Positions 1-8,110 are shown, numbered from the stretch's first letter. The stretch is DNA of 64,000 bases from CAVRIA01 sp963721115 (GCA_963721115.1 CAVRIA010000020.1:132529-196528); one strand, 5' to 3'. Notes: generated by a model not told the origin, from the sequence alone. A program made the numbers and translations.

Positions 1-295
1 ATCCTTCCCAGAGCTCGGTGCGCAGCGCGCACTGGTGTGCGGCCGTGAGGATCCCGTACGTTCCGTTCCACGCACCGCGGCCTGCCGCCGCGGAACCTCC
101 GCCACCGCCATCCGCCTGCCCGAAGCGGCGGAACTGGCCCTGTGCGAGCGCCCGGAAGACGACCACGTGGCGCGCGTAACCCGCGCTCAGCGCCGCGTCC
201 GCGATGCAGGCGAGCTGGAACTCGGTGTACGGCGACTCTCCCCGCTTGTCGTAGGTGGACTCGCCGATCCCGGCGACTGCGCCGCTGCCGTGCAT
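1..295 (-). pseudogene. Thiolase-family (lipid-transfer type) remnant, partial
   Basis: Read on the minus strand from an ATG at 295, the first residues (AGIGESTYDKRGESPYTEFQ) look like the start of a thiolase-like acyl-CoA/lipid-transfer protein. The frame then jumps directly to a segment (GYARHVVVFRALAQGQFRRF) that normally lies some tens of residues further in, so an internal piece is missing. Near position 58 the frame breaks: the next frame gives YGILTAAHQCALRTELW, again typical of the family. The gene runs off the left edge. In intact members this family handles acyl-CoA thiolysis or sterol/lipid side chains. The family match is from memory of conserved motifs; the deletion and frameshift are visible directly. 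Confidence 0.6.
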
Positions 296-486
296 CTGCC
301 CCGGGTCTCTACCTCGCTCGCTGCAACATATCTAGTTGGAACTTGCGTCAATACTGGGGATGCCTTCTCGGAAGCGAGAAGCTCGACCGGACTCCGAAAA
401 TGCGCTTCTGATCTACGCCAGCTCTGACGCTGCTCTGTCGCTGCTCGCTGCGCGCCCACCACGAAGCCGTCGCTCACGGCGGCGTC

Positions 487-763
487 GTGCACGGGGTGCT
501 GCACCGGGACGGTGCCGCGGCGCGAACACCCGCCGAAGTCGCTCTTGCCAACGCTGCTGCACTGATCGAACGCACTGGTGCAAAGACGCTCGTTCCCGCG
601 CTCTGCGAGTGGCGGGCCGAGCTGGTGGCTGCCGTCGGCGGCGAGGCGCGAGCAACTGCTGCGACAGGCGCAACAAGACTACGACGAGATGGGCGCGCCG
701 AAGCACGCCGAGCGCGTGCGGCAGGAGCTGGCGGCGGCGCTGAGGATTTCAACTCATGGTTGA
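487..763 (+). pseudogene. C-terminal remnant of a cyclase/AAA-type regulator (TPR-like tail)
   Basis: Two overlapping frames together give a helical tail of the kind found at the end of class III adenylate cyclase/AAA ATPase regulators. The first frame reads NAAALIERTGAKTLVPALCE; after a shift near 649 the second reads REQLLRQAQQDYDEMGAPKH and ends at 763. Neither frame contains a catalytic domain and no start is convincing. This is a decayed fragment with at least one indel (about two bases missing near 649). It sits directly against a toxin remnant. The family is assigned from the repeat-like LIxxTGAK and MGAPxHAER motifs and is uncertain. Confidence 0.45.
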
Positions 764-833
764 CGTCCTCGATCGCAATCGTATCGTGATCCAGGTCGTC
801 CGGGTCGCGCACCGCAGGGAGGTTTATCGATGA
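756..833 (+). pseudogene. RelE/ParE-type toxin, C-terminal remnant
   Basis: A 25-residue frame, DVLDRNRIVIQVVRVAHRRE followed by VYR and a stop, closely matches the last strand and tail of RelE-like mRNA interferases, which commonly end in RVGHRRxVYR. Its TGA stop (831-833) overlaps the ATG of the XRE antitoxin (830) in an ATGA arrangement, the usual translational coupling of a toxin-first (higBA/relE-like) operon. The upstream two thirds of the toxin is missing and is replaced by the cyclase-like remnant, so the locus has lost its toxin. The short length keeps confidence moderate. Confidence 0.5.
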
Positions 834-1216
834 GCGTCAAGATTTTGGAAGCGAACGGGAAGCCTGCCTTCGCGGTGCTGCCCTACGACGAGTACAAACC
901 GCTGCTCGAAGTGGCCGAGGACGCCGACGACGTAGTCGCTCTGGCACGCTTTGCAAAGCGGTATGCCAAAGGCGCGGAAGAGACACTACCGGCTGGGGTC
1001 GTCGACCGCCTGCTCGCGGGCGAGAGCCCACTGCGGGTTTGGCGTGAGCATCGCGGCATGAGCGCGGCACAGGTTGCCGCAGGCGTGGGTATCACACCGG
1101 CCCACGTCTCGAAGCTCGAATCAGGCAAGGGCGATCCGTCGGTAGCCGTGCTGGTCAAGCTCGCGAACCTGCTGCGCACATCCGTTGAAGACCTCATCGG
1201 CTTCGAATCCGAGTGA
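830..1216 (+). CDS. XRE-family antitoxin (HigA-like)
   Basis: A 128-residue protein. The first 60 residues resemble a Phd/YefM-like segment (VKILEANGKPAFAVLPYDEY). Residues about 68-122 form a helix-turn-helix of the XRE/Cro type (MSAAQVAAGVGITPAHVSKL, then SGKGDPSVAVLVKLANLL). Such antitoxins bind their own operator and neutralise a RelE/HigB-type toxin. Here the preceding toxin survives only as a 25-residue tail that overlaps this start codon, so the antitoxin is probably an orphan. It may persist as an anti-addiction module or a plain DNA-binding regulator. The start is fixed by the ATGA overlap. Confidence 0.8.
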   Translation: MSVKILEANGKPAFAVLPYDEYKPLLEVAEDADDVVALARFAKRYAKGAEETLPAGVVDRLLAGESPLRVWREHRGMSAAQVAAGVGITPAHVSKLESGKGDPSVAVLVKLANLLRTSVEDLIGFESE

Positions 1217-1562
1217 GGTGTGGTGCTCGAAGACGTGATCATTCCGTTGAATCGCATCGTCGATCTCCCGGGCGGATTCCATCGACTTCCGATCGCGGGG
1301 GCGTCCTATCGGGAATGCGGTGAGAGCGAGGACCATTTCAGGGGGACGGCCGGAGACGTCGTCGGGAAGTCCCTCGGAATTCTCTTGCCGATCCAAATTG
1401 CCGGAACGGTCCAAGAGTACCAGCTCGAGTTCCAAGTCGAGAAAGTGAACTTTCAGTCGGCAAGGGACTGCCCCTCGCCGCCCCCACTCCTGAGTCGGGA
1501 TGCCCGCGTCCGGACCACGGGGTGGTGGCGGGCAGTCAGAGGGGCGCGGCCCTCGACTGTCT
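1217..1562. other. Gap with no recognisable gene
   Basis: Both strands were read. Frames are open because of high GC, but none shows a recognisable motif, a convincing ribosome site or a family-like segment. The stretch separates the orphan antitoxin from the end of the first VapC toxin and may be decayed accessory DNA. Confidence 0.4.
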
Positions 1563-1943
1563 TCATCGTGTTGCCACGTGCGTCACGCGCAACTCCGAGG
1601 CCAGGTCTGCGAGGTTGTCGTCCGCCGTCCATAGCGTGCAGCGCGCCACCAACGTGGACGCGAGGAGGTGAGCGTCGATCCATCCCAGACCGCGTCCACG
1701 AAGCTTCCGCGCCTCAACGAACTCCACGACTTCGTGATGCGGCACGGTGCGCGCCCGATGGATCTGCGCGTACGTCGCCAAAAGCTCGCGCCGCGCCCTC
1801 CCGCTGGCACCGATGAGCAGCTCCCCCTCGATGAGATCGTGGCGCAAGACCTCGTCAGTCGCCAGCAGGTCGTCCAGCCCACTCGCGTGAGGTTCTCGCC
1901 CGGCCAGGAATCGGATCCAGACAGAGGTATCGACGAGGACCAT
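1563..1943 (-). CDS. vapC: VapC-type PIN-domain toxin
   Basis: A 126-residue PIN-domain ribonuclease. The acidic residues expected to bind the metal are present: Asp5 in MVLVDTSVWI, Glu41 in LIEGELLIG, Asp90 in GLGWIDAHLL and Asp108/109 in WTADDN. VapC toxins cleave tRNA or rRNA when freed from their antitoxin. The gene starts five bases after the stop of the upstream small antitoxin gene on the same strand, forming a two-gene operon. Length and motif spacing match intact family members, so I expect an active enzyme; its RNA target cannot be read from sequence. Confidence 0.88.
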   Translation of the reverse strand: MVLVDTSVWIRFLAGREPHASGLDDLLATDEVLRHDLIEGELLIGASGRARRELLATYAQIHRARTVPHHEVVEFVEARKLRGRGLGWIDAHLLASTLVARCTLWTADDNLADLASELRVTHVATR

Positions 1944-1948
1944 CCGGA

Positions 1949-2164
1949 CTAGGCGGCTCGCCGTTTACGGGCACGCTTCTCGCGGCGGCGGGGCACCTCT
2001 TTGGCCGCGGGTTCGGTTCCGCGCAGCGCGCGAAGACGCTCGTACGCAGCCCGCCGCAAGAGCGCTTCGAGCCCGAGGCGGACGGCCTCGGTATCGGTCG
2101 CGGCGCCGCTGACCTGCCGAGCTTCCGCCAGCAACTCGTCGTCGATGTGGAGGGTCTTCTTCAT
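1949..2164 (-). CDS. vapB: VapB-type antitoxin
   Basis: A 71-residue protein beginning MKKTLHIDDELLAEARQVSG, the ribbon-helix-helix DNA-binding start typical of VapB antitoxins, with ATDTEAVRLGLEALLRR following. The C-terminal third is strongly basic (RRREKRARKRRAA), which is unusual because VapB tails that wrap the toxin tend to be mixed or acidic. The ATG at 2164 is preferred over in-frame ATGs 27-36 bases upstream because it gives the standard family N-terminus. It lies directly upstream of the VapC gene and would repress the operon. Confidence 0.82.
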   Translation of the reverse strand: MKKTLHIDDELLAEARQVSGAATDTEAVRLGLEALLRRAAYERLRALRGTEPAAKEVPRRREKRARKRRAA

Positions 2165-2474
2165 ATGGACGAAACTACCATCCACGTACATCTCCATCAA
2201 CCATCACGATCAGAGACGGCCGACCCCGATCCGGTTCCGCGCCGTACGGAACGCAGGACCGACCCAACGCGTTGTGTCGCGTACGACCCGATGCCCAGCA
2301 GTTTCCTAGCAATCTAGTACCGGAGCCTTGCGCCGGCCCAACGCGCGCCAGGGGCGAAAGCGCCTCGCGCGGAAGGGGGGCGGCGCCGAAGAACGATTGA
2401 CTTCCGACGGCTCTTACCGGCAATTCGAAGGAGGTCCCTGCTGCGGACCGCGCATCGAACAGGGGAGAGTGGGC
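2165..2474. other. Intergenic gap, divergent promoters expected
   Basis: About 310 bases between the leftward vapBC operon and the rightward amidohydrolase. No coding signal is convincing on either strand. It must contain promoters for both directions. A purine-rich ribosome site (aggggagag) lies just before 2475. Confidence 0.4.
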
Positions 2475-3647
2475 ATGGCGATTGTCGAGATCGGCGACGC
2501 CGACGGGCATCTGATCGAGCCAGGCGACCTCTGGGTCGAGCGCATGCCGAAGGATCTTCGCGATCAGGCGCCGCACTTCTACCGCGACGAACACGGTGTC
2601 TTTCACCAGCGCATCTACGGCATCGACATCGCCGACCTTCCGGCGATGTACGGCGGCATCAGCCCCAAGGACATGCTCCAGAACATGGGGCTCTCGTGTG
2701 CGATGGGCATGCCACTGGAGCGCGTGTTCGCGGTCGAGGAGCGTGACCGCCACACCATTCTCGACGCCTCGGAGTGGACCAAGGACGGCGCCAAGCGGCT
2801 CGAGTTCAACCTCGAGCACGGAGTGACGCGCGCCGTTCTGTTCCCGACCTTCATGCTCGCCGGCGGCTCGCTCTTTCCGAACATCGCGGCGGACGTCTGC
2901 CGGGTTTACAACGACTGGGTCCTGAACGACTACTGCGCCCGTTCCGGCGGGCGCCTGATCCCGGTGGCGGCGCTGCCGATGACGGACGTCGACGCGGCCG
3001 TCGGGGAGGTGCGGCGCGCGGCAGAGCTCGGCTTTCCCGCCGTCTTCGTCCGCACGAACGCCGTGAACGGAACCAAGCTGTCGAACCGCTCCTTCGATCC
3101 GCTCTGGCAGATCATCACCGACACTGGGCTGAAGCTGGGGCTGCACCCGCTTCCAATGTGGGATCAGGAAGGCACGTCGCTCGGCTTCCGCCTCCGCGAC
3201 ATCATGGCGGCGTCGGCGCTCGGCTTCCCCATGGACATGATGTTCACTCTGTACGACATGATGTCCGGCGCGGTCTTCGATCGCTTCCCCGCCATGCAGA
3301 CGATGATTCTCGAGGCCGGCGTCGGCTGGATCCCCCCGATGTTCGAGCGCTGGGAGGAGCACCGCGAGCTGTTCGGAAAAGCGAAGGCTCCCGACTGGAA
3401 GACGCCGCCGATGGAGATCTTCGAGCGCCAGATGATGGTGACGATCGAGGCCTGCGAGGAGACGGACCTCCGCGTCGCCCTCGAGTTCCTGCCCGCCGAC
3501 CACATCGCAGTTGCCTCCGACTGGCCGCACTACGACGGTACCCCCGGTCTGCTCGACGGCTTCCGGAAGGCGACGAAGGAGGTCGACCCAGCCGTCGCCG
3601 AGATGCTCGCGACGGGTACCCTCGAGCGCTGGTTCCCCTCGCGCTGA
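2475..3647 (+). CDS. Amidohydrolase-2 family metal-dependent hydrolase
   Basis: A 390-residue TIM-barrel hydrolase of the amidohydrolase-2 (ACMSD/LigW-like) family. The metal-binding DGH near the N-terminus (Asp10, His12) and the C-terminal VASDWPHYDG, whose Asp349 is the usual barrel-end acid, are visible. Family members decarboxylate or hydrolyse aromatic and related acids. The ATG at 2475 has a good ribosome site (aggggagag about 5 bases upstream) and begins MAIVEIGDADGHLIEP, the normal family start. The substrate is unknown. A second family member lies at 55,545-56,666, and nearby oxidoreductase and SnoaL-type genes suggest a catabolic context. Confidence 0.85.
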   Translation: MAIVEIGDADGHLIEPGDLWVERMPKDLRDQAPHFYRDEHGVFHQRIYGIDIADLPAMYGGISPKDMLQNMGLSCAMGMPLERVFAVEERDRHTILDASEWTKDGAKRLEFNLEHGVTRAVLFPTFMLAGGSLFPNIAADVCRVYNDWVLNDYCARSGGRLIPVAALPMTDVDAAVGEVRRAAELGFPAVFVRTNAVNGTKLSNRSFDPLWQIITDTGLKLGLHPLPMWDQEGTSLGFRLRDIMAASALGFPMDMMFTLYDMMSGAVFDRFPAMQTMILEAGVGWIPPMFERWEEHRELFGKAKAPDWKTPPMEIFERQMMVTIEACEETDLRVALEFLPADHIAVASDWPHYDGTPGLLDGFRKATKEVDPAVAEMLATGTLERWFPSR

Positions 3648-3711
3648 GCATCAGCTCGTGGAGAGCTCTCCGCTCCTCTCATTTCCCAATGGTAGACCCG
3701 CACGAGGCGGG

Positions 3712-4263
3712 ATGAGAGCCCGTGGCTGGCCGGGGAAAGCTCGGTGGCTTTGGGCGATTCTGCTTCTCCGCGTGGAGGGCTGCGGCCTGCTGACTTACGG
3801 GCCTACGCAAGAGGTGGAGATCCGAACCGATCCGGAAGAAGCCACTGCCTCTTTTCGAGGAGCGCCGATCACGACGCCGGGGAAGGTGCGGGTGCCCCGC
3901 CACAAAGGCGTCTTCGTCCTGCGCGTCTCGAAGCGTGGCTGCGATCAGGGGGCCGGCCCACTCGAAACCTGGAGTGCCACGTACGAGGTCGCGCTCGTCT
4001 CGGTCGATCGGCCGGACCGGGGCGGAGCGGAACAGCACCTTGACATGCATGCACATGCATGTGATCGTGCCCGTCATGCGTACGACGATCGAGATTACGG
4101 CGGAACAACGGGCTCGACTCATGGAAATGGCGGCCCGCCGCGGAGAAAAGGGCTTCTCCAAGCTTGTGCAACAGGCTCTGGATGCGTTCTTGAAGGCACA
4201 ACCGGGCGAACAAGAGCGGCGACGGCGAGCGCTGCTGCTCAAGGGCGCTCTCGACGCGCGTGA
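3712..4263 (+). CDS. PEGA-like lipoprotein, C-terminus doubtful
   Basis: The first 25 residues form a short basic-hydrophobic leader ending in LLLRVEGCG, a plausible lipobox with the lipidated Cys at residue 24. It is followed by a PEGA-like beta segment (VEIRTDPEEATASFRGAPIT, then TPGKVRVPRHKG). PEGA domains usually sit on surface or sensor proteins. From about residue 75 onward the sequence loses family character and runs across the promoter and coding region of the next antitoxin gene, so the true protein is probably truncated or frameshifted near 3950-4000. The start at 3712 is chosen because it opens directly into the leader. Confidence 0.45.
   Translation: MRARGWPGKARWLWAILLLRVEGCGLLTYGPTQEVEIRTDPEEATASFRGAPITTPGKVRVPRHKGVFVLRVSKRGCDQGAGPLETWSATYEVALVSVDRPDRGGAEQHLDMHAHACDRARHAYDDRDYGGTTGSTHGNGGPPRRKGLLQACATGSGCVLEGTTGRTRAATASAAAQGRSRRA
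4040..4068 (+). promoter_or_regulatory. Candidate vapB promoter with embedded ACATGCATG repeat
   Basis: A TTGACA hexamer (4040-4045) lies 17 bases before a weak -10 (4063-4068). Between and overlapping them are two adjacent copies of ACATGCATG (4043-4062), each inside a self-complementary word. Transcription would begin at about the ATG at 4076, giving a leaderless antitoxin message. The arrangement fits operator sites for VapB autorepression. The -10 is poor, so the call is tentative. Confidence 0.4.
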
Positions 4264-4315
4264 CGCCGACCGCTTACGGGCGGCAACGACCGAGCTCCGC
4301 GAGTCCTGGCGATGA
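4076..4315 (+). CDS. vapB: VapB-type (ribbon-helix-helix) antitoxin
   Basis: A 79-residue antitoxin starting MRTTIEITAEQRARLMEMAA, a ribbon-helix-helix N-terminus, followed by KGFSKLVQQALDAFLKAQ and an Arg-rich linker that would lie along the toxin. The ATG at 4076 is preferred because upstream in-frame codons read through the direct-repeat operator. Its TGA overlaps the toxin ATG (ATGA at 4312-4315), so the two are translationally coupled. It is expected to bind the repeated ACATGCATG words just upstream. Confidence 0.8.
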   Translation: MRTTIEITAEQRARLMEMAARRGEKGFSKLVQQALDAFLKAQPGEQERRRRALLLKGALDARDADRLRAATTELRESWR

Positions 4316-4698
4316 TGATCGCCGATACGGATGTCCTCATCGACTACCTGCAAGGTCGAGGGGGCGCGGCGGAGCGGATCGCGCTGGAGCTGGAACGTGC
4401 GCAACTCTACACGACGGCGGTCACCCGCTTCGAGCTGCTGGCGGGAGCACGCTCGGCGCGCCAGGAGAAACTGGTCGCGCAACTTCTCGATGCCTTGCCG
4501 TGTTTGCCGCTCGACTCCACCGCTGCCGACCGGGCGGCCCACGTGCGTCGCGTACTCGAGAAGCGGGGCGAGGCCATCGGCATGGGGGACAGCTTGATCG
4601 CCGGGATCACGTTGGCAAACAAGGGGATCCTCCTGACACGCAACCGGGCGCACTTCGCACGGGTGCCAGATCTGTCCTTGGGAACCATTCACGGCTGA
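4312..4698 (+). CDS. vapC: VapC-type PIN-domain toxin
   Basis: A 128-residue PIN-domain ribonuclease with Asp5 (MMIADTDVLIDYL), Glu41 (TRFELLAGA), Asp93 (GMGDSLIAG) and Asn111 (LLTRNRAHF) in the expected order. The NRAHF ending is common in the VapC group that cleaves tRNA or the sarcin-ricin loop. It overlaps the antitoxin gene by four bases. Two tandem ATGs (4312 and 4315) make the exact start ambiguous by one residue. The domain looks intact and full length. Confidence 0.88.
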   Translation: MMIADTDVLIDYLQGRGGAAERIALELERAQLYTTAVTRFELLAGARSARQEKLVAQLLDALPCLPLDSTAADRAAHVRRVLEKRGEAIGMGDSLIAGITLANKGILLTRNRAHFARVPDLSLGTIHG

Positions 4699-4886
4699 AG
4701 CCGCATAGCCCCATCACCTATTCCCATCAACCTGGTTCCACCGGAAGAAATAGTTGTCGTTGACCGGCAAGAGTAGTTGACGCGGCGCAGGCGGGTGGGG
4801 GGTGCGACGCCGGCATGTGGAACGTCCAAGCCGCGCACACCGGCGCCGCACCTATTGAGGATACACCGTTTGAGGATACACCGTCG

Positions 4887-5846
4887 TCAGCCGGCGTACC
4901 CGAGCAGCCGTTCGGCGCCCGCCACCAGCTCCGCAACGATGGCGGCGGCGGGTTGAACGGAGGTCACGTTCGCGACGGACTCCCCGGCGTAGAGGGCCAT
5001 CGCGTCGACATGTCCGCTGGTGGATTTGTCCGGAGCGATCACGGAGAGCCGGGGAACCGGCACCACTTCCCCGGCATGGTGCGTCTCCCCGACCACGTTT
5101 TCTGTCAGCGCCTCCGCCGCCGCGATGGCCGAGCGTAGGACCCGATGGGGCGCGTTGGGCCACAGCACCGAAAAGGCCTGCGTCAGGCAGGTGTCCGCCG
5201 CCGAGGAGGCCAGGAGCGCCTTCACGTAGGACGGATGCGCTCCCGACTCGGTCGCGGCGACGAAGCGCGTACCGATCCGAGCCGCCGCGGCGCCGCAGGC
5301 GAGCACTGCCGCCAGGCTGCGAGCGGTCGCGATGCCCCCGGCGGCCACGACCGGCACACGGGCGACGTCGAGAACCAGCGAGAGCAACGGGAGCAGGCTC
5401 GTCTCGCCGCGAACGTGTCCGCCCGCCTCGGTTCCCTGAACCACGATGAAGTCGCAACCCGCGCGCTCCGCGGCAACGGCCTCGGCCAGCGACCCGACCT
5501 GCCAGCTCACCAGAGCGCCGAGCTCGTGACCCCGCTCGACCAGCCCGGGATCCGGTTCCCCGTAGAAGAACTCGACCACTCGCGCGCGCCGAGCCGCGAC
5601 CGAAACGCACGCCGGATCGAGAAAGGGGAGGATGAAGTTGACGCCGAAGACGCCCCTGGTCCGCTGCGAGAGCTGCTCCAGAACCCCCTCGAGCACGGCG
5701 GCGGGCATCATCGGCGCCCCGAGCATGCCGAGACCTCCCGCATCCGCGACCGCGGCGACGAGCTCCGGGGTGGCGATCGCGGGCATTGCCGCAAGCTGGA
5801 TCGGCGCGGAGACGCCCACGAGCTTCGTAAAGGATGTCGTGATCAT
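4887..5846 (-). CDS. Nitronate monooxygenase / FabK-like flavoprotein
   Basis: A 319-residue FMN-binding TIM-barrel protein of the nitronate monooxygenase (2-nitropropane dioxygenase) family. Visible landmarks are PIQLAAMPAIATPELVAAV at the N-terminus, QGTEAGGHVRG (about 137-147, with His144 the usual base), VPVVAAGGIA (FMN phosphate loop) and GTRF (192-195). Members oxidise alkyl nitronates; related FabK proteins reduce enoyl-ACP. The ATG at 5846 gives the canonical N-terminus. A SnoaL-like gene and a glyoxalase-fold gene follow the same orientation upstream, suggesting a small catabolic cluster, but each has its own gap. Confidence 0.85.
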   Translation of the reverse strand: MITTSFTKLVGVSAPIQLAAMPAIATPELVAAVADAGGLGMLGAPMMPAAVLEGVLEQLSQRTRGVFGVNFILPFLDPACVSVAARRARVVEFFYGEPDPGLVERGHELGALVSWQVGSLAEAVAAERAGCDFIVVQGTEAGGHVRGETSLLPLLSLVLDVARVPVVAAGGIATARSLAAVLACGAAAARIGTRFVAATESGAHPSYVKALLASSAADTCLTQAFSVLWPNAPHRVLRSAIAAAEALTENVVGETHHAGEVVPVPRLSVIAPDKSTSGHVDAMALYAGESVANVTSVQPAAAIVAELVAGAERLLGYAG

Positions 5847-5958
5847 CGCAAGGACTCCTCGGTTCACTGGATTTGTGGGGAACTCGGCCGCTGCACGCCG
5901 ATCGAAGGGAGTGAGGAGTCGCGACGAGAATCTCACGGTTCAGCTTCAGTGACCTTCC

Positions 5959-6318
5959 TCATTCGCCGGGAATCGGCAACTTGTGCATGCGCAGGAACGA
6001 CAGCTGGTCCCAATAGCCGCGCTGGAAGACGATGAGCCCGCCCTGCACCTGAAAGAACCCGCAACCACGCAAGCCGAGAGGATCCCGCCATTCCAATATC
6101 GCCCACTCTCCGTCCTCGAATATGTGCTCGGGAATGCAGTGCATGTCCGCGGCTGCGAACTCGCGGACGAACATTTCGCGGATGGCGCTTTGGCCGCACA
6201 CGGGATCTCGAGTGACCTGATGGTTCGTGGCGGACTCGGCATACAAAGCCGCCAACCCATCGGGATCCGCGGCATTGAACCGCCGCACCCACTCCTCGAC
6301 TGTGCGCCGTGGGGTCAC
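5959..6318 (-). CDS. SnoaL-like / NTF2-fold protein
   Basis: A 119-residue protein with the alpha-beta cone pattern of SnoaL-like polyketide cyclase/NTF2 proteins: an N-terminal helix with WVRRFNAADPDGLAALYAES, followed by strands containing FEDGEWAILEWRDP and FFQVQGGLIVFQRGYWDQ. Some members are isomerases or hydrolases of small ligands; many have unknown function. The length is normal for a single-domain protein. Its place between the nitronate monooxygenase and a vicinal-oxygen-chelate protein suggests an accessory role in breaking down a secondary compound, which is an inference from context only. Confidence 0.75.
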   Translation of the reverse strand: MTPRRTVEEWVRRFNAADPDGLAALYAESATNHQVTRDPVCGQSAIREMFVREFAAADMHCIPEHIFEDGEWAILEWRDPLGLRGCGFFQVQGGLIVFQRGYWDQLSFLRMHKLPIPGE

Positions 6319-6346
6319 GTCGGCCTGACGCTCCTGACGCTTAGCG

Positions 6347-6470
6347 GTCCGTTGAAAAAGGCTGAGGGCCCTTCGACGAGCTCAGGGCGAGCGGAAAAGT
6401 CTTTTGAAATCGGGGCGGGGTTCCGCTCATGCTGAGCCTGTCGAAGCATCGGGTGGGTTTTTCGACGGAC
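6347..6470. repeat. MITE-like inverted repeat, copy 1
   Basis: A 124-base element with ends GTCCGTTGAAAAA and its near complement (ttttcgacggac). Inside are a CCTTCGACGAGCTCAGG-type arm and its partner CTGAGCCTGTCGAAG, so the whole unit could fold on itself. A second copy of the same family is at 53,549-53,670. It has no coding capacity. It ends 12 bases from the stop of the glyoxalase-fold gene. Confidence 0.75.
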
Positions 6471-6482
6471 TGTTAGATGGAG

Positions 6483-7172
6483 TCACCCCGCAGCGCGCTT
6501 TGGAACGGGCGGCGTCGGGAAATCCATCAACGCGGCGATCTCCGCGTCGCTCATCGACCGCAGTGCTTCCATCTCGGGTGGGAAGTGGAGGCCCGGAGGC
6601 GTGGCGGGGTCGGGCTGGGGCACGGCCCCGGCGCGGCCCGTGAAGGAGGAGGGCGCGCGATAGCGGGCCAGCTCCGTCTCGTCGATGCCGCACAACGCCA
6701 CCACCTCCGGGTCGAGCCACTCGTCGGCCTCGATCGGAGCAGCAGAGCTCGCGAACTCGAGAACGATCCCCTCGGGCGCCGCGAGGTACATCGACTTGCA
6801 CATGCCGTGGTCGATCGGACCCATGACCCAGTAGCCGCACGAACGGATGCGGTCGCGGAGCGCCAGAAGCGCCGCCTCCGAGTCCACGTTCAGCGCGACG
6901 TGCTGCATCGCGCCGGGCGCGGTCGGTCCGGCGGGGGAGCCGGCGTGCGAGACGCCCAGCTGCGGCTCGATTTCACGCATCGCGGGCATCTGCACAAAGG
7001 CCAGCGAGCAGGAGTCGTTCAGACGGAGGAAGCCATGAACCGTATCCGGGACGCCGTGCATCCAATAGAGCGCCACCAGCTCCATCCCCACGACCTGGGT
7101 GAAGAACTCGATCTGCGCCTTGATGTCACGAGTGCCGATGGCGAGGTGATGTACGCCGTTTGGAAGACCCAT
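6483..7172 (-). CDS. Vicinal-oxygen-chelate (glyoxalase-fold) protein
   Basis: A 229-residue protein of the glyoxalase/extradiol dioxygenase fold. It begins GVHHLAIGTRDIKAQIEFFT, with metal-ligand candidate His9, and continues with MQHVALNV (His91) and APEGIVLEF (Glu139), the three usual ligands. DHGMCKSMYLAAPEG resembles ring-cleavage dioxygenase or lyase relatives. The last 80 residues extend beyond the fold with a Pro-rich, acidic tail. It could be a dioxygenase, isomerase or lyase on a small aromatic or keto substrate. The start at 7172 gives the standard first strand. Confidence 0.82.
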   Translation of the reverse strand: MGLPNGVHHLAIGTRDIKAQIEFFTQVVGMELVALYWMHGVPDTVHGFLRLNDSCSLAFVQMPAMREIEPQLGVSHAGSPAGPTAPGAMQHVALNVDSEAALLALRDRIRSCGYWVMGPIDHGMCKSMYLAAPEGIVLEFASSAAPIEADEWLDPEVVALCGIDETELARYRAPSSFTGRAGAVPQPDPATPPGLHFPPEMEALRSMSDAEIAALMDFPTPPVPKRAAG

Positions 7173-7681
7173 GAGTCTGCTCCTTTCTTCGAAGGTGGAC
7201 GATCAGGCCGCGCGCTCGTCGTTGTGGTGGAAGTGCAGTCGCTCGAATCGTTTCGGCGCTGGAATCATTCGACGATCGGCCGACCCGAAAACCTTCCTCG
7301 ATCGATCGTCGCAAGTCCAGCAGATGACACCACACCCTGAACGAGATCGGTCATGATGGATGTTCCAAAGGTGCTCATGGGAAGTCGGCAGGATCCAGTC
7401 GGCAGTCTGCAGTCGGCGGTCGGCAGTCGCCCGACCGATCTGCCCTTTGATCCAGAAACCGTCGACCTCGACGCGCTGCTCAAGCGGCTTCACCTGGCCT
7501 CCCTTTCGGTTGCTTCGCATCCGGGTATCCCAGCTCTTGCCCGAGTAGAGCTTCAATACCAAAAACGGGGGCCCGGCAAACGTTTTACTGGGGAGTCTGA
7601 CCTGTGTGCTGTTGCTGAGCGCCTGTCGAGCGGGGTGGGGAGACGTGGGGGTCAGTCGGAGGGCGAGGCCGGCTCGCCCGT
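7173..7681. other. Gene-poor gap with a short word repeat
   Basis: Roughly 500 bases. Positions 7381-7430 hold a low-complexity repeat of the word cagtcgg (agtcggcag, ctgcagtcggcggtcggcag), one of many gap-specific repeats in this window. A frame downstream reads VDLDALLKRLHLA, faintly like the start of an IS21 IstB helper, but the rest does not match. No gene is supported. Confidence 0.4.
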
Positions 7682-8110
7682 TCAAAGAGTGACCAGGTGT
7701 TTTCTCTCCGCACCCTTGATGGCAGTCCGCGGAATCGTGGAGTCGAACGATACGAAGCACCCCTCCCGATGGACGGCCAGGGCGAGCAGATAGAGGTCGG
7801 TCACCTGACGCGGCCCGTGAATGCGGGTACGGTCGGCGACCCGGGCATCGAGCAGACTTACATCGTCGGTCCAGAATTGGTGATGCGCAGTTGCGATCGC
7901 TTCACCCAGCCGTCCCATGATCGCTCCCACTTTCAGTGGGTTTGGATAGCTGGGATGAGACATGATCCGGACGCAGCCGTTTTGCGTGATCGGGCAGGAC
8001 GCCCATCCATTGTCGGCTTTGGTGGCGAACCAGCGTCGGGCTTGTCCGTGCATCGAATGATCCTGATCGAGCAAAGCGATCAAGACGTTGATGTCGAGGA
8101 GCGCACGCAT
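7682..8110 (-). CDS. vapC: VapC-type PIN-domain toxin
   Basis: A 142-residue PIN-domain protein starting MRALLDINVLIALLDQDH (Asp6 as first acidic ligand), with ITQNGCVRIMSHP in the second ligand region, LYLLALAVHREG after Asp105, and FVSFDSTIP with Asp123. The TQNG form in place of a plain acidic residue is typical of a large VapC subgroup with Asn in that place. The toxin start overlaps the antitoxin stop by one base (TGATG). The gene appears complete. It is the third VapC within 8.2 kb. Confidence 0.86.
   Translation of the reverse strand: MRALLDINVLIALLDQDHSMHGQARRWFATKADNGWASCPITQNGCVRIMSHPSYPNPLKVGAIMGRLGEAIATAHHQFWTDDVSLLDARVADRTRIHGPRQVTDLYLLALAVHREGCFVSFDSTIPRTAIKGAERKHLVTL

Noticed and set aside
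4699..4886. Small gene between vapC and the nitronate monooxygenase
   Set aside because: Frames are open but short and motif-free; only a direct repeat ttgaggatacaccg near 4,856-4,884 was seen.
7353..7793. Possible IS21 IstB helper start (VDLDALLKRLHLA)
   Set aside because: Only about 13 residues look right; the upstream part is encoded by the cagtcgg repeat and the downstream part matches nothing.
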